Below the pieces are notes generated by a model. The model had not been told where the DNA came from. It ran no database searches and worked only from the letters and a program-made list of their open reading frames with translations. The translations under genes were made by a program, and so were the position numbers. Below, piece by piece: positions 27,757 to 36,770 of a stretch of 64,000 nucleotides of DNA. The stretch spans positions 1 to 64,000 of the forward strand of contig NZ_JAOSZE010000050.1 of the NCBI RefSeq assembly GCF_025630775.1, given 5' to 3'. This stretch comes from Actinoplanes sp. KI2 (GTDB taxonomy: Bacteria; Actinomycetota; Actinomycetes; Mycobacteriales; Micromonosporaceae). Each line of letters starts with the position of its first letter. Positions within the stretch are counted from its first letter, which is position 1.

Positions 27757-28250
27757 CCGGAACGCATGCACGCACCCACCCCTACGAGGCGTTGCTGCGC
27801 CACTTCGCCGACCTGCGGGACGGAACCCACGGCACAGCTGTCGACCGGGCCGGAAAGGAGCGGTTATTCACCACGGCGGTGGAGCTGCTCGATCCCGCCG
27901 CCCGGCAGGTGCTCGACGAGGCCAACCGGTTCCTGCTGCTCGGCAGCGGCCTGGTCGCGGCGACCGGCGTACGGACCGATGCCGACGGCCTGTCCGCACA
28001 ATGGACGCTGAGCTGGCCGCAACAACGAGCCACCGGGCTGCCCGCTCTGGGCCTCGTCGCCCACTACGGCCGCGGCTTCCACCATCCCCACCTGCGCGGC
28101 GTCACGGTACGCGACTGGCCGATGAACGTGTTCTCCGCCGCCGACGCGTCCGACCAGATCCCGACCCTGCGTGCCATCGTCGCGGCAGACCTGCACAACC
28201 TGGTGTTCCAGCGCGACTTCCGTATCGTGCCGGCCACCACCCGCGGATGA
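27753..28250 (+). CDS. Conserved-looking protein of unknown function in esterase/oxidoreductase operon
   Basis: A 165-residue protein starting at ATG 27753, overlapping the hydrolase stop (ATGA). Features are HPYEALLRHFADLRDG, an acidic helical N-terminal half and a C-terminal half with GLVAHYGRGFHHPHLRGVTV and DLHNLVFQRDFRI. The His-rich GRGFHHPH is notable but no family is recognised. Its position between the hydrolase and the luciferase-like enzyme suggests it works with one of them. Confidence 0.7.
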   Translation: MTGTHARTHPYEALLRHFADLRDGTHGTAVDRAGKERLFTTAVELLDPAARQVLDEANRFLLLGSGLVAATGVRTDADGLSAQWTLSWPQQRATGLPALGLVAHYGRGFHHPHLRGVTVRDWPMNVFSAADASDQIPTLRAIVAADLHNLVFQRDFRIVPATTRG

Positions 28251-28263
28251 CCGGGAGCAGACC

Positions 28264-29235
28264 GTGACCCTCACCCTCTCCGTCCTGGACCAGTCCCCCG
28301 TCGCGGACGGCACCGACGCCGCCCAGGCAGTCCGCGACACGGTCCGGCTGGCCCGTGCCGTCGATCCACTGGGCTACCGCCGGTACTGGGTGGCCGAACA
28401 TCACGGCAGCGCGACCTTCGCCGGCACGTCGCCCGCCGTACAGGCCGCCGTGCTGCTGCAGCACACCCGACATTTGCGGATCGGCACGGGGGGCGTGTTA
28501 CTGCCCCGCCACGACCCCGTCCAGGTCGCCGAGACGTTCCACCTGCTCGCCGATCTCCACCCGGGTCGGGTCGACCTCGGCCTCGGCCGTGCCGGCGGCC
28601 CGGCGTTCACGTTTCCCGAGAAGGTGGAACTGCTCCGCCGCAGCCTCGCCCTGCTGCGGCGCGCCCGTGGGACCGGCACCGGGCCCGGCCTCTGGCTGCT
28701 GGGCAGTGGGACCACAGCGGCGAAGCTGGCCGGGCAGCACGGCATCGGCTACTGCGCCGGTCATTTCCTCAGTCCCGAGGCGAGCGGCCCGGCGCTGGCC
28801 GGTGTCCGGGCCGCGAACAGCGCCGCGCCGCTGATCCTCGCGGTGCGCGTCTTCGTGGCGACGACCACCGACCGCGCGCAGGCGCAGGCCGCGGACTACC
28901 TGCTCTGGCGCAGCCGCAAGGACCTGGGCGCGCAGGAGCCGCTCCCGCGTTCGGGCCAAGCCGCGCGGCACCGGTGGAGCGCCGCGGAATGCGAGCGTGC
29001 CGAGCAGAATCGTCGGGCGATAGTCGTGGGCGACCCCGACGAGGTTAGCCACCAGCTCACGGGATTGGCCGACAGACTCGGCGTCGACGAGGTCATGGTC
29101 AACACCCTGCTCCCGGATCTCGCTGACCGTGTGCAGACCTATGAGCTGCTGGCCGGGGCGTTCCGCCTGCGCCACCGCAGCGCTGATGACATCGACGGCC
29201 GACTACAGGATGAGTACGGGTCCAGAACACGCTGA
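28264..29235 (+). CDS. LLM-class flavin-dependent oxidoreductase (MsnO8-like)
   Basis: A 323-residue TIM-barrel luciferase-like monooxygenase. It starts with GTG at 28264 (VTLTLSVLDQSPV), a typical N-terminus, 13 bases after the preceding stop and after GGGAGC. Family motifs are RYWVAEHHGSATFAGTSP, HLRIGTGGVLLPRHDPVQVAETF, HPGRVDLGLGRAGG and VGDPDEVSHQL. These enzymes oxidise small molecules with reduced FMN or F420. It ends the four-gene unit. Substrate unknown. Confidence 0.9.
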   Translation: MTLTLSVLDQSPVADGTDAAQAVRDTVRLARAVDPLGYRRYWVAEHHGSATFAGTSPAVQAAVLLQHTRHLRIGTGGVLLPRHDPVQVAETFHLLADLHPGRVDLGLGRAGGPAFTFPEKVELLRRSLALLRRARGTGTGPGLWLLGSGTTAAKLAGQHGIGYCAGHFLSPEASGPALAGVRAANSAAPLILAVRVFVATTTDRAQAQAADYLLWRSRKDLGAQEPLPRSGQAARHRWSAAECERAEQNRRAIVVGDPDEVSHQLTGLADRLGVDEVMVNTLLPDLADRVQTYELLAGAFRLRHRSADDIDGRLQDEYGSRTR

Positions 29236-29501
29236 CGCCGGCAGGGTGGCGGCTGAAGTCAGGTGTTGTCGGGTTGATGGGCTTCTGTCAGGTCACGCCT
29301 GGGGTGAGGGCTCGTCGACGCTGTCGACGAAACTCAGTATTGGCCGAGGAACTGCTGTTCGCGGCCCGCCGGCAGCAGTTCGGGGATGCCCGGGGCGGCG
29401 AGCACGCCGATGTGCCAGGCGCCCTCGTGAGTGACGTCGGCCAGTGCCTCCAGGCCGAATCCAGGCAAGCCCATCTGATGGCGATGATCAGACCTGACCG
29501 A

Positions 29502-29939
29502 TCACTCGAAGTCGCAGCCCGGGTTGGGATCGTCCTCGGAGAACGGGCTTCCCTTGGGCAGGACGTAGAGCACGTCGAGCACGACCTTGGTGTCGCCGAG
29601 ATTGCGTCCGATGTGGACGTGGTCCGCGCCGGCGGGCTCGAACACGAAGGATCCGGCCGGATGGACGCCAATACGCTGGCAATCCGCGCCGAAGCGGCTG
29701 AGCGTGCCGGACTTGACCGTGGCGTACAGGTTGCCGTCGTGGTGGTGCCAGCCGGTGGACGTGTGCGGCGGGAGGGTGATCTCCCGCAGGGTGTAGTCGG
29801 TGTTACCGACCGTCTTCTGCCAGATGATTGTGCCGACCACACCGGGGCTGGGCGGGGTGGCGTTGGCGGCGGTCCCCACGAGGGACACGGCCACACCCAT
29901 GACCACCGCGGCCGTACGGAAAATGTGCTTTGTTCTCAA
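29502..29939 (-). CDS. Secreted cupin-domain protein
   Basis: A 145-residue protein with a signal peptide (RTAAVVMGVAVSLVGTAANA) and a single cupin barrel: STGWHHHDGNLYATVKSGTL gives the metal-binding His pair and PAGSFVFEPAGADHVHIGRN the second motif. The frame starts with TTG at 29939, preceded by AAGGGA about 10 bases upstream; no ATG is nearby before the signal. Function unknown. Confidence 0.8.
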   Translation of the reverse strand: MRTKHIFRTAAVVMGVAVSLVGTAANATPPSPGVVGTIIWQKTVGNTDYTLREITLPPHTSTGWHHHDGNLYATVKSGTLSRFGADCQRIGVHPAGSFVFEPAGADHVHIGRNLGDTKVVLDVLYVLPKGSPFSEDDPNPGCDFE

Positions 29940-30232
29940 CGCACCAATTCCCTTTCAATGAGTGCCTGATATGGCAAAGGGTCTATAACCCTGCCGGGAG
30001 AGCCGCCTCTTCCATTTAGGACTGTGCCGTCGCGCAGAGCATCATATTTGGTGACTACCCGGAGCCGGCTAGGGCGAAGTTGACATCATCGCAGCTGATG
30101 GGGCAGTCCCGGTGTTCCACCAGCGCCGACGTGAAACCGGGCGCCGGGATGCCCGGGCGCGCCGAGCTTGCCACCACCCAGCGCCACGCGTCTTGGGCCC
30201 ATGTGAGCGCGAGCCGCCGTCGAGCCGGGCTT

Positions 30233-31123
30233 CTACGACGCTGGCCCGCGCGCGGACTGAGCCCGGCGGAAGGCACCGGGTGCCATGCCGTACTTCCGGC
30301 GGAAGGCGCCGGCCAGCGCCGACTCGGTGGAGTACCCGGTGCGGCGGGCGATCGCCGCGAGCGGCGCGTCGGTCTCCCGGAGCAGGCGGGCGGCGTGGCC
30401 GAGCCGGTGGGTGAGCAGGTAGTCCGCCGGGGGGCGGCCGACCGCCGACGTGAAGCGGCGCGTGAAGGTGGCCCGGGACATGCCGGCCGCCCGGCTCAAC
30501 TCCTGCACCGTCCAGCGGGTGTCCGGGTTGGCGTCGATCGCCCGTACGGCCGCGGTGATCTTCGGGTCGGGGGTCGGGACCTGGTCCGTCGCCGCCAGCC
30601 ACCGGCCGAGGGCACTCGCGAGCATGAGGTCGAGCAGCGCATGGCGGGCTGCGTCAACGACCAGTCCCGCCGCCTGCTGCTCGTCGAGCAGGGCAGCCAC
30701 CGGGTCGAGCGGGCCGGCCGCCGGAACCACGATCGGGTCGGGCAGGGCGGCCAGATAGGGGTGCACGTCCTGGCCCGGGTGCAGGCGGTACGCGCCGCAG
30801 AGGAACTCGAAGCCGTCGGCCGCGGGTGCCGGCTCGTCGGTCCCCAGCGCGACCGGCGGCAGGCCCCGCAGCGGTCGGGGGCGGGAGGCGAGCCCATGGT
30901 CAACGCCGGAGGTGATCAGCACGACGTCGCCCGGATTGAGCTCGACCGGCGGCCGGGCCTCGGTCAGAAGCCAGCCGGTGCCCCGGAGCACGACGTGAAA
31001 ACCGCTGCCGGTCAGCCCTGCGTAGCTCAAGCCCCACGGGTCGGCCATCCGAAAGCGTCGCACCGTGCCACGGCCCACCCGTAGCGCGGCGATTGCCTGG
31101 CTTATCCCATCCACCGGCGTCAT
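30233..31123 (-). CDS. AraC-family regulator with N-terminal cupin (AraC_binding_2/Cupin_6 type)
   Basis: A 296-residue regulator. The N-terminal cupin (about 20-130) has NPGDVVLITSGVDHGLAS. The C-terminal AraC DNA-binding domain (about 190-290) has WTVQELSRAAGMSRATFTRRFTSAVGRPPADYLL and LAAIARRTGYSTESALAGAFRRKYGMAPGAFRR. Start at ATG 31123 (MTPVDGISQ). It is divergent, 70 bases away, from the FAD-dependent oxidoreductase at 31194, which it probably controls. Confidence 0.92.
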   Translation of the reverse strand: MTPVDGISQAIAALRVGRGTVRRFRMADPWGLSYAGLTGSGFHVVLRGTGWLLTEARPPVELNPGDVVLITSGVDHGLASRPRPLRGLPPVALGTDEPAPAADGFEFLCGAYRLHPGQDVHPYLAALPDPIVVPAAGPLDPVAALLDEQQAAGLVVDAARHALLDLMLASALGRWLAATDQVPTPDPKITAAVRAIDANPDTRWTVQELSRAAGMSRATFTRRFTSAVGRPPADYLLTHRLGHAARLLRETDAPLAAIARRTGYSTESALAGAFRRKYGMAPGAFRRAQSARGPAS

Positions 31124-31193
31124 GCTACAAACACGCATCTACCCGCGCCACGGAAGCATATTCGCCTCGCCGGGGAGGCGATTGGCTGGCGGC

Positions 31194-32105
31194 ATGTGGG
31201 ACTGCGTAATCATCGGGGCGGGCGCGGCCGGGCTCAGCGCCGGGCTGACACTCGGGCGGGCTCGGCGTACGACCCTGGTCGTCGACTCAGGCCGACCGAG
31301 CAATGTGGTCGCCCGCGCCATCGGCGGCCTGCTCGGGCACGACGGGCGACCACCGCTGGAGTACTACGCCCTGACCCGTGCGGAACTGGCTGCCTACCCC
31401 TCGGTCGAGCTTGCCGACGGGGAAATCACGGCGGCGGACCGGCAACCCGACGGCACGTACGCGGTGATCCTCGCCGACGGGCGCCGGGAGCAGACCCGCA
31501 CCCTCCTGCTGGCAGCCGGGATGGACTATCGGTATCCGCCCGTTCCGGGGCTGGCCGAACGGTGGGGCGGCGACGTGTTCCACTGCCCGTTCTGCCACGG
31601 ATGGGAGGTGCGCGACCGGCCGATGGCCGTCCTGGCCGCGGGGGCGGTCGGCCTGCACGGCGCTCTGAACCTGCGCGCCTACACCGACGACATCACGTTG
31701 CTGACCAACGGCGCCGAGCTTTCCGGGGCCCAGCGGGACCAGTTGGCCGCTGCCGGTGTCAAGTGGAACGAGCGCCCCCTCGCCACTGTCGAGGGCGCCG
31801 GCTCCCGGCTGCGCGCGGTCACCTTCGCCGACGGCACCGAACTCGCCGTCTCGGCCATGCTGGTCAAGGCCTTCCTCCACCAGCGGTCGACCCTGGCCCG
31901 TGACCTCGGCGCCACGGTGTCCATGTCGGACGAGAACCTCGGCGTCGAGGCGATCGCCGTCGACCCGATGTTCCGCACCGGGGTTCCGGGGCTCTTCGCG
32001 GCCGGCGACGCCGCCACCTCCGTTCCGCCGTCGATGGCGGCGGCCGTGGCCTCGGGCTACCTGGCGGGCGCGGGCGCCGCCGTGCAGCTGGCCGCCGGAT
32101 ACTGA
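31194..32105 (+). CDS. Thioredoxin-reductase-like NAD(P)/FAD oxidoreductase
   Basis: A 303-residue flavoprotein: FAD-binding DCVIIGAGAAGLSAGLTLGRA at the N-terminus, a redox pair CPFC in DVFHCPFCHGWEVRDRP, and the C-terminal FAD motif VPGLFAAGDAATSVPPSM. Length and CxxC position fit thioredoxin-reductase-like enzymes, but no thioredoxin gene adjoins and the NADPH motif (LAAGAVGLHGALNLRAY) is unusual, as in dithiol oxidases of natural-product pathways or regulatory TrxR-like proteins. Start ATG 31194 places the dinucleotide fold at residue 5. Confidence 0.88.
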   Translation: MWDCVIIGAGAAGLSAGLTLGRARRTTLVVDSGRPSNVVARAIGGLLGHDGRPPLEYYALTRAELAAYPSVELADGEITAADRQPDGTYAVILADGRREQTRTLLLAAGMDYRYPPVPGLAERWGGDVFHCPFCHGWEVRDRPMAVLAAGAVGLHGALNLRAYTDDITLLTNGAELSGAQRDQLAAAGVKWNERPLATVEGAGSRLRAVTFADGTELAVSAMLVKAFLHQRSTLARDLGATVSMSDENLGVEAIAVDPMFRTGVPGLFAAGDAATSVPPSMAAAVASGYLAGAGAAVQLAAGY

Positions 32106-32142
32106 CGGGCACGGCAGCGGTTGTGCCGGTGCCGCGGCGCCA

Positions 32143-32979
32143 TCACGACACGGTACGGGCGTATACGCCCGCGCTGAAGCCGAAGGCGTTCCGGAAGTGC
32201 CGGTTGAGCTGACTCTGATCGAAATACCCCAGACGCGCCGCCACGTCGGCCACCGGCAGACCCTGGGCCAGCAGCGACCGGGCACTGGCCAGCCGCAACA
32301 TGGTGCGGTAGCGATGCGGTGGAACCCCGTAAGACCGGCGGAAGCTGCGGACCAGATGATGCCGGCCGCACCCGGCCACCGCCGCCAACTCGTCCAAGCC
32401 GACATTGCTGTCCAGCCGATCAGCGAGGATCTGACGAACCTTCCGCAGGCCGGCGGGGCGATGCTCATCGATGGCGGCACCGGCGGCGTTCCCGTACCGG
32501 CTCACCATCGTGCCCAGCAGATCGGCAACCATCGATCGCAGCATCCCGGCGCCCAGCCCACTGGTCAAGCCGAGATGCAGTGCCTTGAACTCGGTGCACA
32601 GCTCCTTGTCGACGTATCGAAGGCAATCGAATCGAGGCATACGCCCACCGGCGGCGACATCCTGCAACACCTGCGAGTCGAGCAAGGTGAAGGTCGTGAA
32701 ATCCGCGCAGCCCGCTTCGAGCGACAACGACTGGACAACCTCATCCGGCTCCACCACCATGATCGTTCCGGCGGCGGCCGGCGGATGCTCAAGACCCCGA
32801 TATCGTACGGGCGGCAGCGCGCCACCGTAGGCAACGGTGAAGGTGTACCCCCGGCTCAGGACGAACTCAGGGTGCCGGTAGCCGACCCCATGTACCGACA
32901 GGAGCTCGATCCACGGGAGTTCCTTCGGCCGCCACCTCCACTCCCGGAAAGCGACCGCCCCCGCAGCAACAAGTGTCAT
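32143..32979 (-). CDS. AraC-family transcriptional regulator
   Basis: A 278-residue regulator with a C-terminal double helix-turn-helix (VGLDELAAVAGCGRHHLVRSFRRSYGVPPHRYR and LPVADVAARLGYFDQSQLNRHFRNAFGFSAGVYAR) and an N-terminal cupin-like sensor region (HPEFVLSRGYTFTVAYGG). The gene is convergent with the oxidoreductase at 31194 and stands alone; target unknown. Confidence 0.9.
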   Translation of the reverse strand: MTLVAAGAVAFREWRWRPKELPWIELLSVHGVGYRHPEFVLSRGYTFTVAYGGALPPVRYRGLEHPPAAAGTIMVVEPDEVVQSLSLEAGCADFTTFTLLDSQVLQDVAAGGRMPRFDCLRYVDKELCTEFKALHLGLTSGLGAGMLRSMVADLLGTMVSRYGNAAGAAIDEHRPAGLRKVRQILADRLDSNVGLDELAAVAGCGRHHLVRSFRRSYGVPPHRYRTMLRLASARSLLAQGLPVADVAARLGYFDQSQLNRHFRNAFGFSAGVYARTVS

Positions 32980-33204
32980 CGTGACCCCTCCGCCTAAGTC
33001 AGAAGCCGGTACGCAGCAGTGACGACCCAGTCCCTTATGGATGCAGCCAACCGCCGCTCAGGCGTCACCGCCATGCTGCGGCGGCGCAGACAGGTGCGCG
33101 TTTGACGCACAGGTGCTGCAGCCGCCAGGCGATCGGGCAGGCCGACGTCCGGGACCGCCGGAACGGCTCGTACCGGTCCGCGGCTGATCAGCCGGATGTT
33201 TCTG

Positions 33205-33972
33205 TCATACGTCCCGGGTGGAGCGCCAGATGCCCAGGCCGACCGCGGCCGCGAGGTACAGCGCGAGGTCCAGGTACGCCAGGCCGAGCGACGGCAATCG
33301 CGGCTTGGCGGCGACGGCGTGGACCTGGGCCACCACGTCGCCGGCGTTGGACAGCAGCAGCCGCGACGGCAGGTAGGACCAGCCCTCCACGGCCTTGGCG
33401 GCGCCGTAGGCGAGAAACACCACCGCGATCAGTGCCGCCGTGGCGGCAGCCGGGTTGCGCAGAAACGCGCCGAGTCCGAGGCCGACCATCGTGACGACGC
33501 ACAGGTACAGGCCGGCGCCGGCCACCGATCGCAGCACGCCGGGAGCGCCCAGACCGACGTCCAGGTGCTTGCCGTGCAGGATCGCCTGACCGAGCAGGTA
33601 GCTGCCGAAGGCCAGCGCCTCGCCGGCGAGCAACGACACGGCGTACACGGTGGCCGCCTTCGCCGCGAACACGACGGCCCGGCGGGGCTGCGCGGTAAGG
33701 GCCGCGACAATGGTGCCGCTGCTGTACTCCGAGGTCACCGCGAGCACGCCGAGGACGCCGAGAGCCAGTTGGGCGAAGGTCAGCCCGGCGAACGCGCTGG
33801 CGAGCGGGTCGAACGCGGCCCGGTCGGCGGCGGGCATGGTTGCCCAGCCGCGTACGGTGCTGATCGTGTCGGCGAGGCCCAGCCCGAACGTCAGGGTGAC
33901 GGCGACGCCTAGCGCCACCCACGTCGAGCGCACCGACCACAGCTTGCTCCATTCCGCGCGTACCGCCCTCAT
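33205..33972 (-). CDS. ABC-2 type transporter permease
   Basis: A 255-residue membrane protein with about six spans (WVALGVAVTLTFGLGLAD, FAQLALGVLGVLAVTSEYSSGTI, GLYLCVVTMVGLGLGAFLR, AATAALIAVVFLAYGAA). The sequence LGVLAVTSEYSSGTIVAALTAQPRR is the signature of actinobacterial ABC-2 permeases. Its ATG overlaps the stop of the ATPase gene (ATGA), so both are made together. Probably exports a drug or lantibiotic-type compound, or resists one. Confidence 0.9.
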   Translation of the reverse strand: MRAVRAEWSKLWSVRSTWVALGVAVTLTFGLGLADTISTVRGWATMPAADRAAFDPLASAFAGLTFAQLALGVLGVLAVTSEYSSGTIVAALTAQPRRAVVFAAKAATVYAVSLLAGEALAFGSYLLGQAILHGKHLDVGLGAPGVLRSVAGAGLYLCVVTMVGLGLGAFLRNPAAATAALIAVVFLAYGAAKAVEGWSYLPSRLLLSNAGDVVAQVHAVAAKPRLPSLGLAYLDLALYLAAAVGLGIWRSTRDV

Positions 33973-34691
33973 CGCACACCGCCGCGGTAGGTCACGACGC
34001 CCGCCGTGCAGGCGAAGTAGGCGTCCTCGAGGCTGGCGTGGCCGCGGCTGAACGCCTGCACCGTGTCGTCGGCGAGCAGCCGTCCGCCGCCGATGACCAG
34101 CAGCCGGTCGGCGACCAGCGCGAGTTCGCTGATGAGGTGACTGGACACCAGCACGGTGCGGCCCTCACCGGCCAGCCCTCGCATCAGCCCGCGGATCCAG
34201 TGCACGCCCTCCGGGTCCAAGCCGTTGACCGGCTCGTCGAGCACCAGCGTCGCGGGATCGCCAAGCAGCGCGGCCGCGATCGCCAGCCGTTGCCGCATGC
34301 CGAGGGAGAAACCGCGCACCCGCCGGTGCGCGACCGTGGTCAAGCCGGCCGTCTCGAGAACCGCGTCGATTCTGCGCCGTCCAAGACCGTTGGCAGCCGC
34401 GAGCCAGTGCAGGTGGCGGTACGCGGTGCGCCCACCGTGCAGGCCGGCCGCATCGACGAGCGCGCCGACCTCGCGCAGTGGCTCCCGCAGGTCGTGGTAG
34501 GGCCGGCCGTTCACCAACGCACGCCCAGCGGTCGGCGTGGTCAGGGCGAGCAGCATGCGGATGGTGGTGGACTTGCCGGCGCCGTTCGGGCCGAGGAAAC
34601 CGGTGACGCTGCCGGGCCGTACGGCGAAGGTCAGGTCTTCGACGGCGTTCCGGGCGCCGTACCGCTTCGTGAGCCGATGCACTTCGATCAT
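33969..34691 (-). CDS. ABC transporter ATP-binding protein (drug-export type)
   Basis: A 240-residue ATPase with Walker A GPNGAGKSTT, signature FSLGMRQRLAIAAALLG and Walker B LVLDEPVNGLDPEGV, as in DrrA/BcrA-like exporters. Start ATG 34691 (MIEVHRLTKRYG). It is divergent from the DesK-type kinase at 34794, with about 100 bases between. This arrangement of an ABC-2 exporter and a LuxR-type two-component pair is common for stress-responsive efflux. Confidence 0.93.
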   Translation of the reverse strand: MIEVHRLTKRYGARNAVEDLTFAVRPGSVTGFLGPNGAGKSTTIRMLLALTTPTAGRALVNGRPYHDLREPLREVGALVDAAGLHGGRTAYRHLHWLAAANGLGRRRIDAVLETAGLTTVAHRRVRGFSLGMRQRLAIAAALLGDPATLVLDEPVNGLDPEGVHWIRGLMRGLAGEGRTVLVSSHLISELALVADRLLVIGGGRLLADDTVQAFSRGHASLEDAYFACTAGVVTYRGGVR

Positions 34692-34793
34692 GTCGTCGAC
34701 TGTGCGGCCGCAGGGCCGGCGGCCGCGTCCGGCCGCGGGCATATGCCTGCAGGCAGACGACGTGCGGGCCGGCCGCCCGTACGCTTGACCATC

Positions 34794-35933
34794 GTGCCGA
34801 CCGAACCTCGCGCCCCGCTGTGGCACCGGATCAGTCCGGCGCACTGGCTGCTGCTCGACGGGCTCGTCGCCGCCGCCTTCGGCCTGTTCACCTTCGGCAT
34901 CCTCGGCGCCCGGGAAAGCAACCACGCACTTGCCGTCGCGGCGACCGGTCTCGCCGCTGCGGCGTTACCCGCCGCCCGCCGGTGGCCGTTGGTAGCGGCC
35001 GCCGGCGCGCTCGCGGTGTTCTGGCTGTCACCGATCTCCCCGCGATACGCCTGGATCGCGCTCGTCCCGCTCGCGTACGCGCTGCTGCGGTGCGCGGAAC
35101 GGCACCGTCCGACGGTCGCCGGCGCCGCGCTCGCGGCCGGTTTGACCGGGCCGATGGCGAGCGCGCTGCCGTCGTTGCGGCATCCGGGCGGAATCGTGCC
35201 GTTCGCGCTCGTGCTCACGGTCGCCTGGACGGTGGGCGTTGCCCTGCGCCAGCGGCGCCGCTACGGCGAGGAGTTGGTGCGGCAAGAAGCGCGGCGCGCC
35301 GAGGACCGCGCCGCGCGCGAGCGATCCCGCATCGCCCGCGAGTTGCACGATGTCGTCGCGCACGGCATGACCGTCATCACGGTGCAGGCCACCTACGGGC
35401 GGCTCGTCGTGCGGGAGCGCCCGACCGAGGCGGCCGCCGCGCTGGCGGCCATCGAGACGACCAGCCGGCAGTCCCTGGCCGAGCTGCGCCGGCTGCTGGG
35501 GGTGCTGCGCGCCGCCGAGCCCGGCCCGGTCGACGGTGAACCGGCTCCGGGCCTGGCCGATCTGCCGCGGTTGGTGGCGCACACGGAGCAGGCGGGAGTG
35601 CGGGTCGACGTCTCGGTGACCGGCGACGCGTACGAGCTCGGTCCGGGATTGGACCTGTGCGCGTATCGCATCGTGCAGGAGGCGTTGACCAACGTCGTCA
35701 AGCACGCCGGCACCGACACTGCCCGCGTCACCGTGGAACACCGGCCGGACGCCGTCGTCGTGGACATCGTCGACGGTGGGCGCGGCGGCGACATCCGGCA
35801 GGAGGGACACGGGCTCACCGGGATGCGGGAACGCGTCGCGCTCTACGGCGGCACCCTGATGGCGGGCCCCCTGCCGGGCGGCGGCTTCCGGGTCCGCGCC
35901 ACGCTGCCGACACGCACGGACGAAGCGTCGTGA
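34794..35933 (+). CDS. Sensor histidine kinase, DesK/NarL-partner type
   Basis: A 379-residue kinase with about six N-terminal membrane spans (residues 15-160) and almost no external sensor domain. A HisKA_3 dimerisation segment follows (RSRIARELHDVVAHGMTVI, phospho-acceptor His in ELHD), then an HATPase domain (IVQEALTNVVKHAG, GHGLTGMRERV). The start is taken as GTG 34794. The response regulator GTG overlaps its stop, so the pair is coupled. It probably controls the divergent ABC exporter. Confidence 0.9.
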   Translation: MPTEPRAPLWHRISPAHWLLLDGLVAAAFGLFTFGILGARESNHALAVAATGLAAAALPAARRWPLVAAAGALAVFWLSPISPRYAWIALVPLAYALLRCAERHRPTVAGAALAAGLTGPMASALPSLRHPGGIVPFALVLTVAWTVGVALRQRRRYGEELVRQEARRAEDRAARERSRIARELHDVVAHGMTVITVQATYGRLVVRERPTEAAAALAAIETTSRQSLAELRRLLGVLRAAEPGPVDGEPAPGLADLPRLVAHTEQAGVRVDVSVTGDAYELGPGLDLCAYRIVQEALTNVVKHAGTDTARVTVEHRPDAVVVDIVDGGRGGDIRQEGHGLTGMRERVALYGGTLMAGPLPGGGFRVRATLPTRTDEAS

Positions 35934-36586
35934 CCATCCGCGTCGTCATCGCCGACGACCAGGCGCTCATCCGTACCGGCCTGCGCGGCATCGTCGAGAC
36001 CGCCGACGATCTCACCGTCGTCGGCGAGGCGGCGACCGGCGCGAGCGCCGTCGACGAGGTGCTGCGGCTGGAGCCCGACGTCGTGCTGATGGACATCCGC
36101 ATGCCCGAGCTCGACGGCATCGCCGCCACCGAACGGCTCACCGCCACCGGATGCGCATCCCGGGTGCTGATCCTGACCACCTTCGATCTCGACGAGTACG
36201 TGTACGGGGCGCTGCGCGCCGGGGCCAGCGGCTTCCTGCTCAAAGACGCGCCACCGGCCGACCTGCACACCGCCATCCGGGTCGTCGCCGCCGGCGATGC
36301 CCTCCTGGCCCCCAAGATCACCCGCCGGCTGATCGCCGCCTTCACCGGCGGCGCTGTCCCCGGCACGCCCCCAGCGCGGGAGCTGGACGTGCTGACCGGC
36401 CGGGAGCGGCAGGTGCTAGGGCTGGTCGCCGACGGGCTCACCAACGCGGAGATCGGCGAACGCCTGTTCATCACGCCCGGCACGGCCAAGGTCCACGTCG
36501 CGCGGCTGCTGTACAAGCTCGGCGCCCGGGACCGCGTCCAGCTCGTCATCATCGCCCACCGGGCCGGGCTGCCACCAACCATCTGA
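35930..36586 (+). CDS. Response regulator, NarL/LuxR family
   Basis: A 218-residue regulator starting with GTG inside the kinase stop (GTGA). The receiver domain (1-120) has IADDQALIRTGLRG, phosphorylatable Asp in VVLMDIRMPELDG and the Thr/Lys switch residues (LILTTFD, FLLKDAPP). The C-terminal LuxR helix-turn-helix reads LTGRERQVLGLVADGLTNAEIGERLFITPGTAKVHV. Partner of the preceding kinase. Confidence 0.94.
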   Translation: MTIRVVIADDQALIRTGLRGIVETADDLTVVGEAATGASAVDEVLRLEPDVVLMDIRMPELDGIAATERLTATGCASRVLILTTFDLDEYVYGALRAGASGFLLKDAPPADLHTAIRVVAAGDALLAPKITRRLIAAFTGGAVPGTPPARELDVLTGRERQVLGLVADGLTNAEIGERLFITPGTAKVHVARLLYKLGARDRVQLVIIAHRAGLPPTI

Positions 36587-36770
36587 GCCGCATCCGGTGT
36601 GCACGGACCTCACCGGTCAACCATGCTGAACATCTGGCCACCGTCCCCGCGCCCCATCGCCCACCGCAACAGCGCGGAACGCCACGATGGCCAGGCGAAC
36701 GCGATCTGCCGGGTCTCAGCGGCGGAGGTCCGTCTCGAACAGAGCGCGCTGGTCGCGGACGTAAGCCACG

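Noticed and set aside
29236..29969. Plus-strand frame of 231 codons at 29274-29969
   Set aside because: Antisense to the secreted cupin gene, with no ribosome site or recognisable domain.
33969..34925. Longer start for the ABC ATPase at 34925
   Set aside because: The normal ATPase N-terminus begins at ATG 34691; the extension overlaps the kinase gene.
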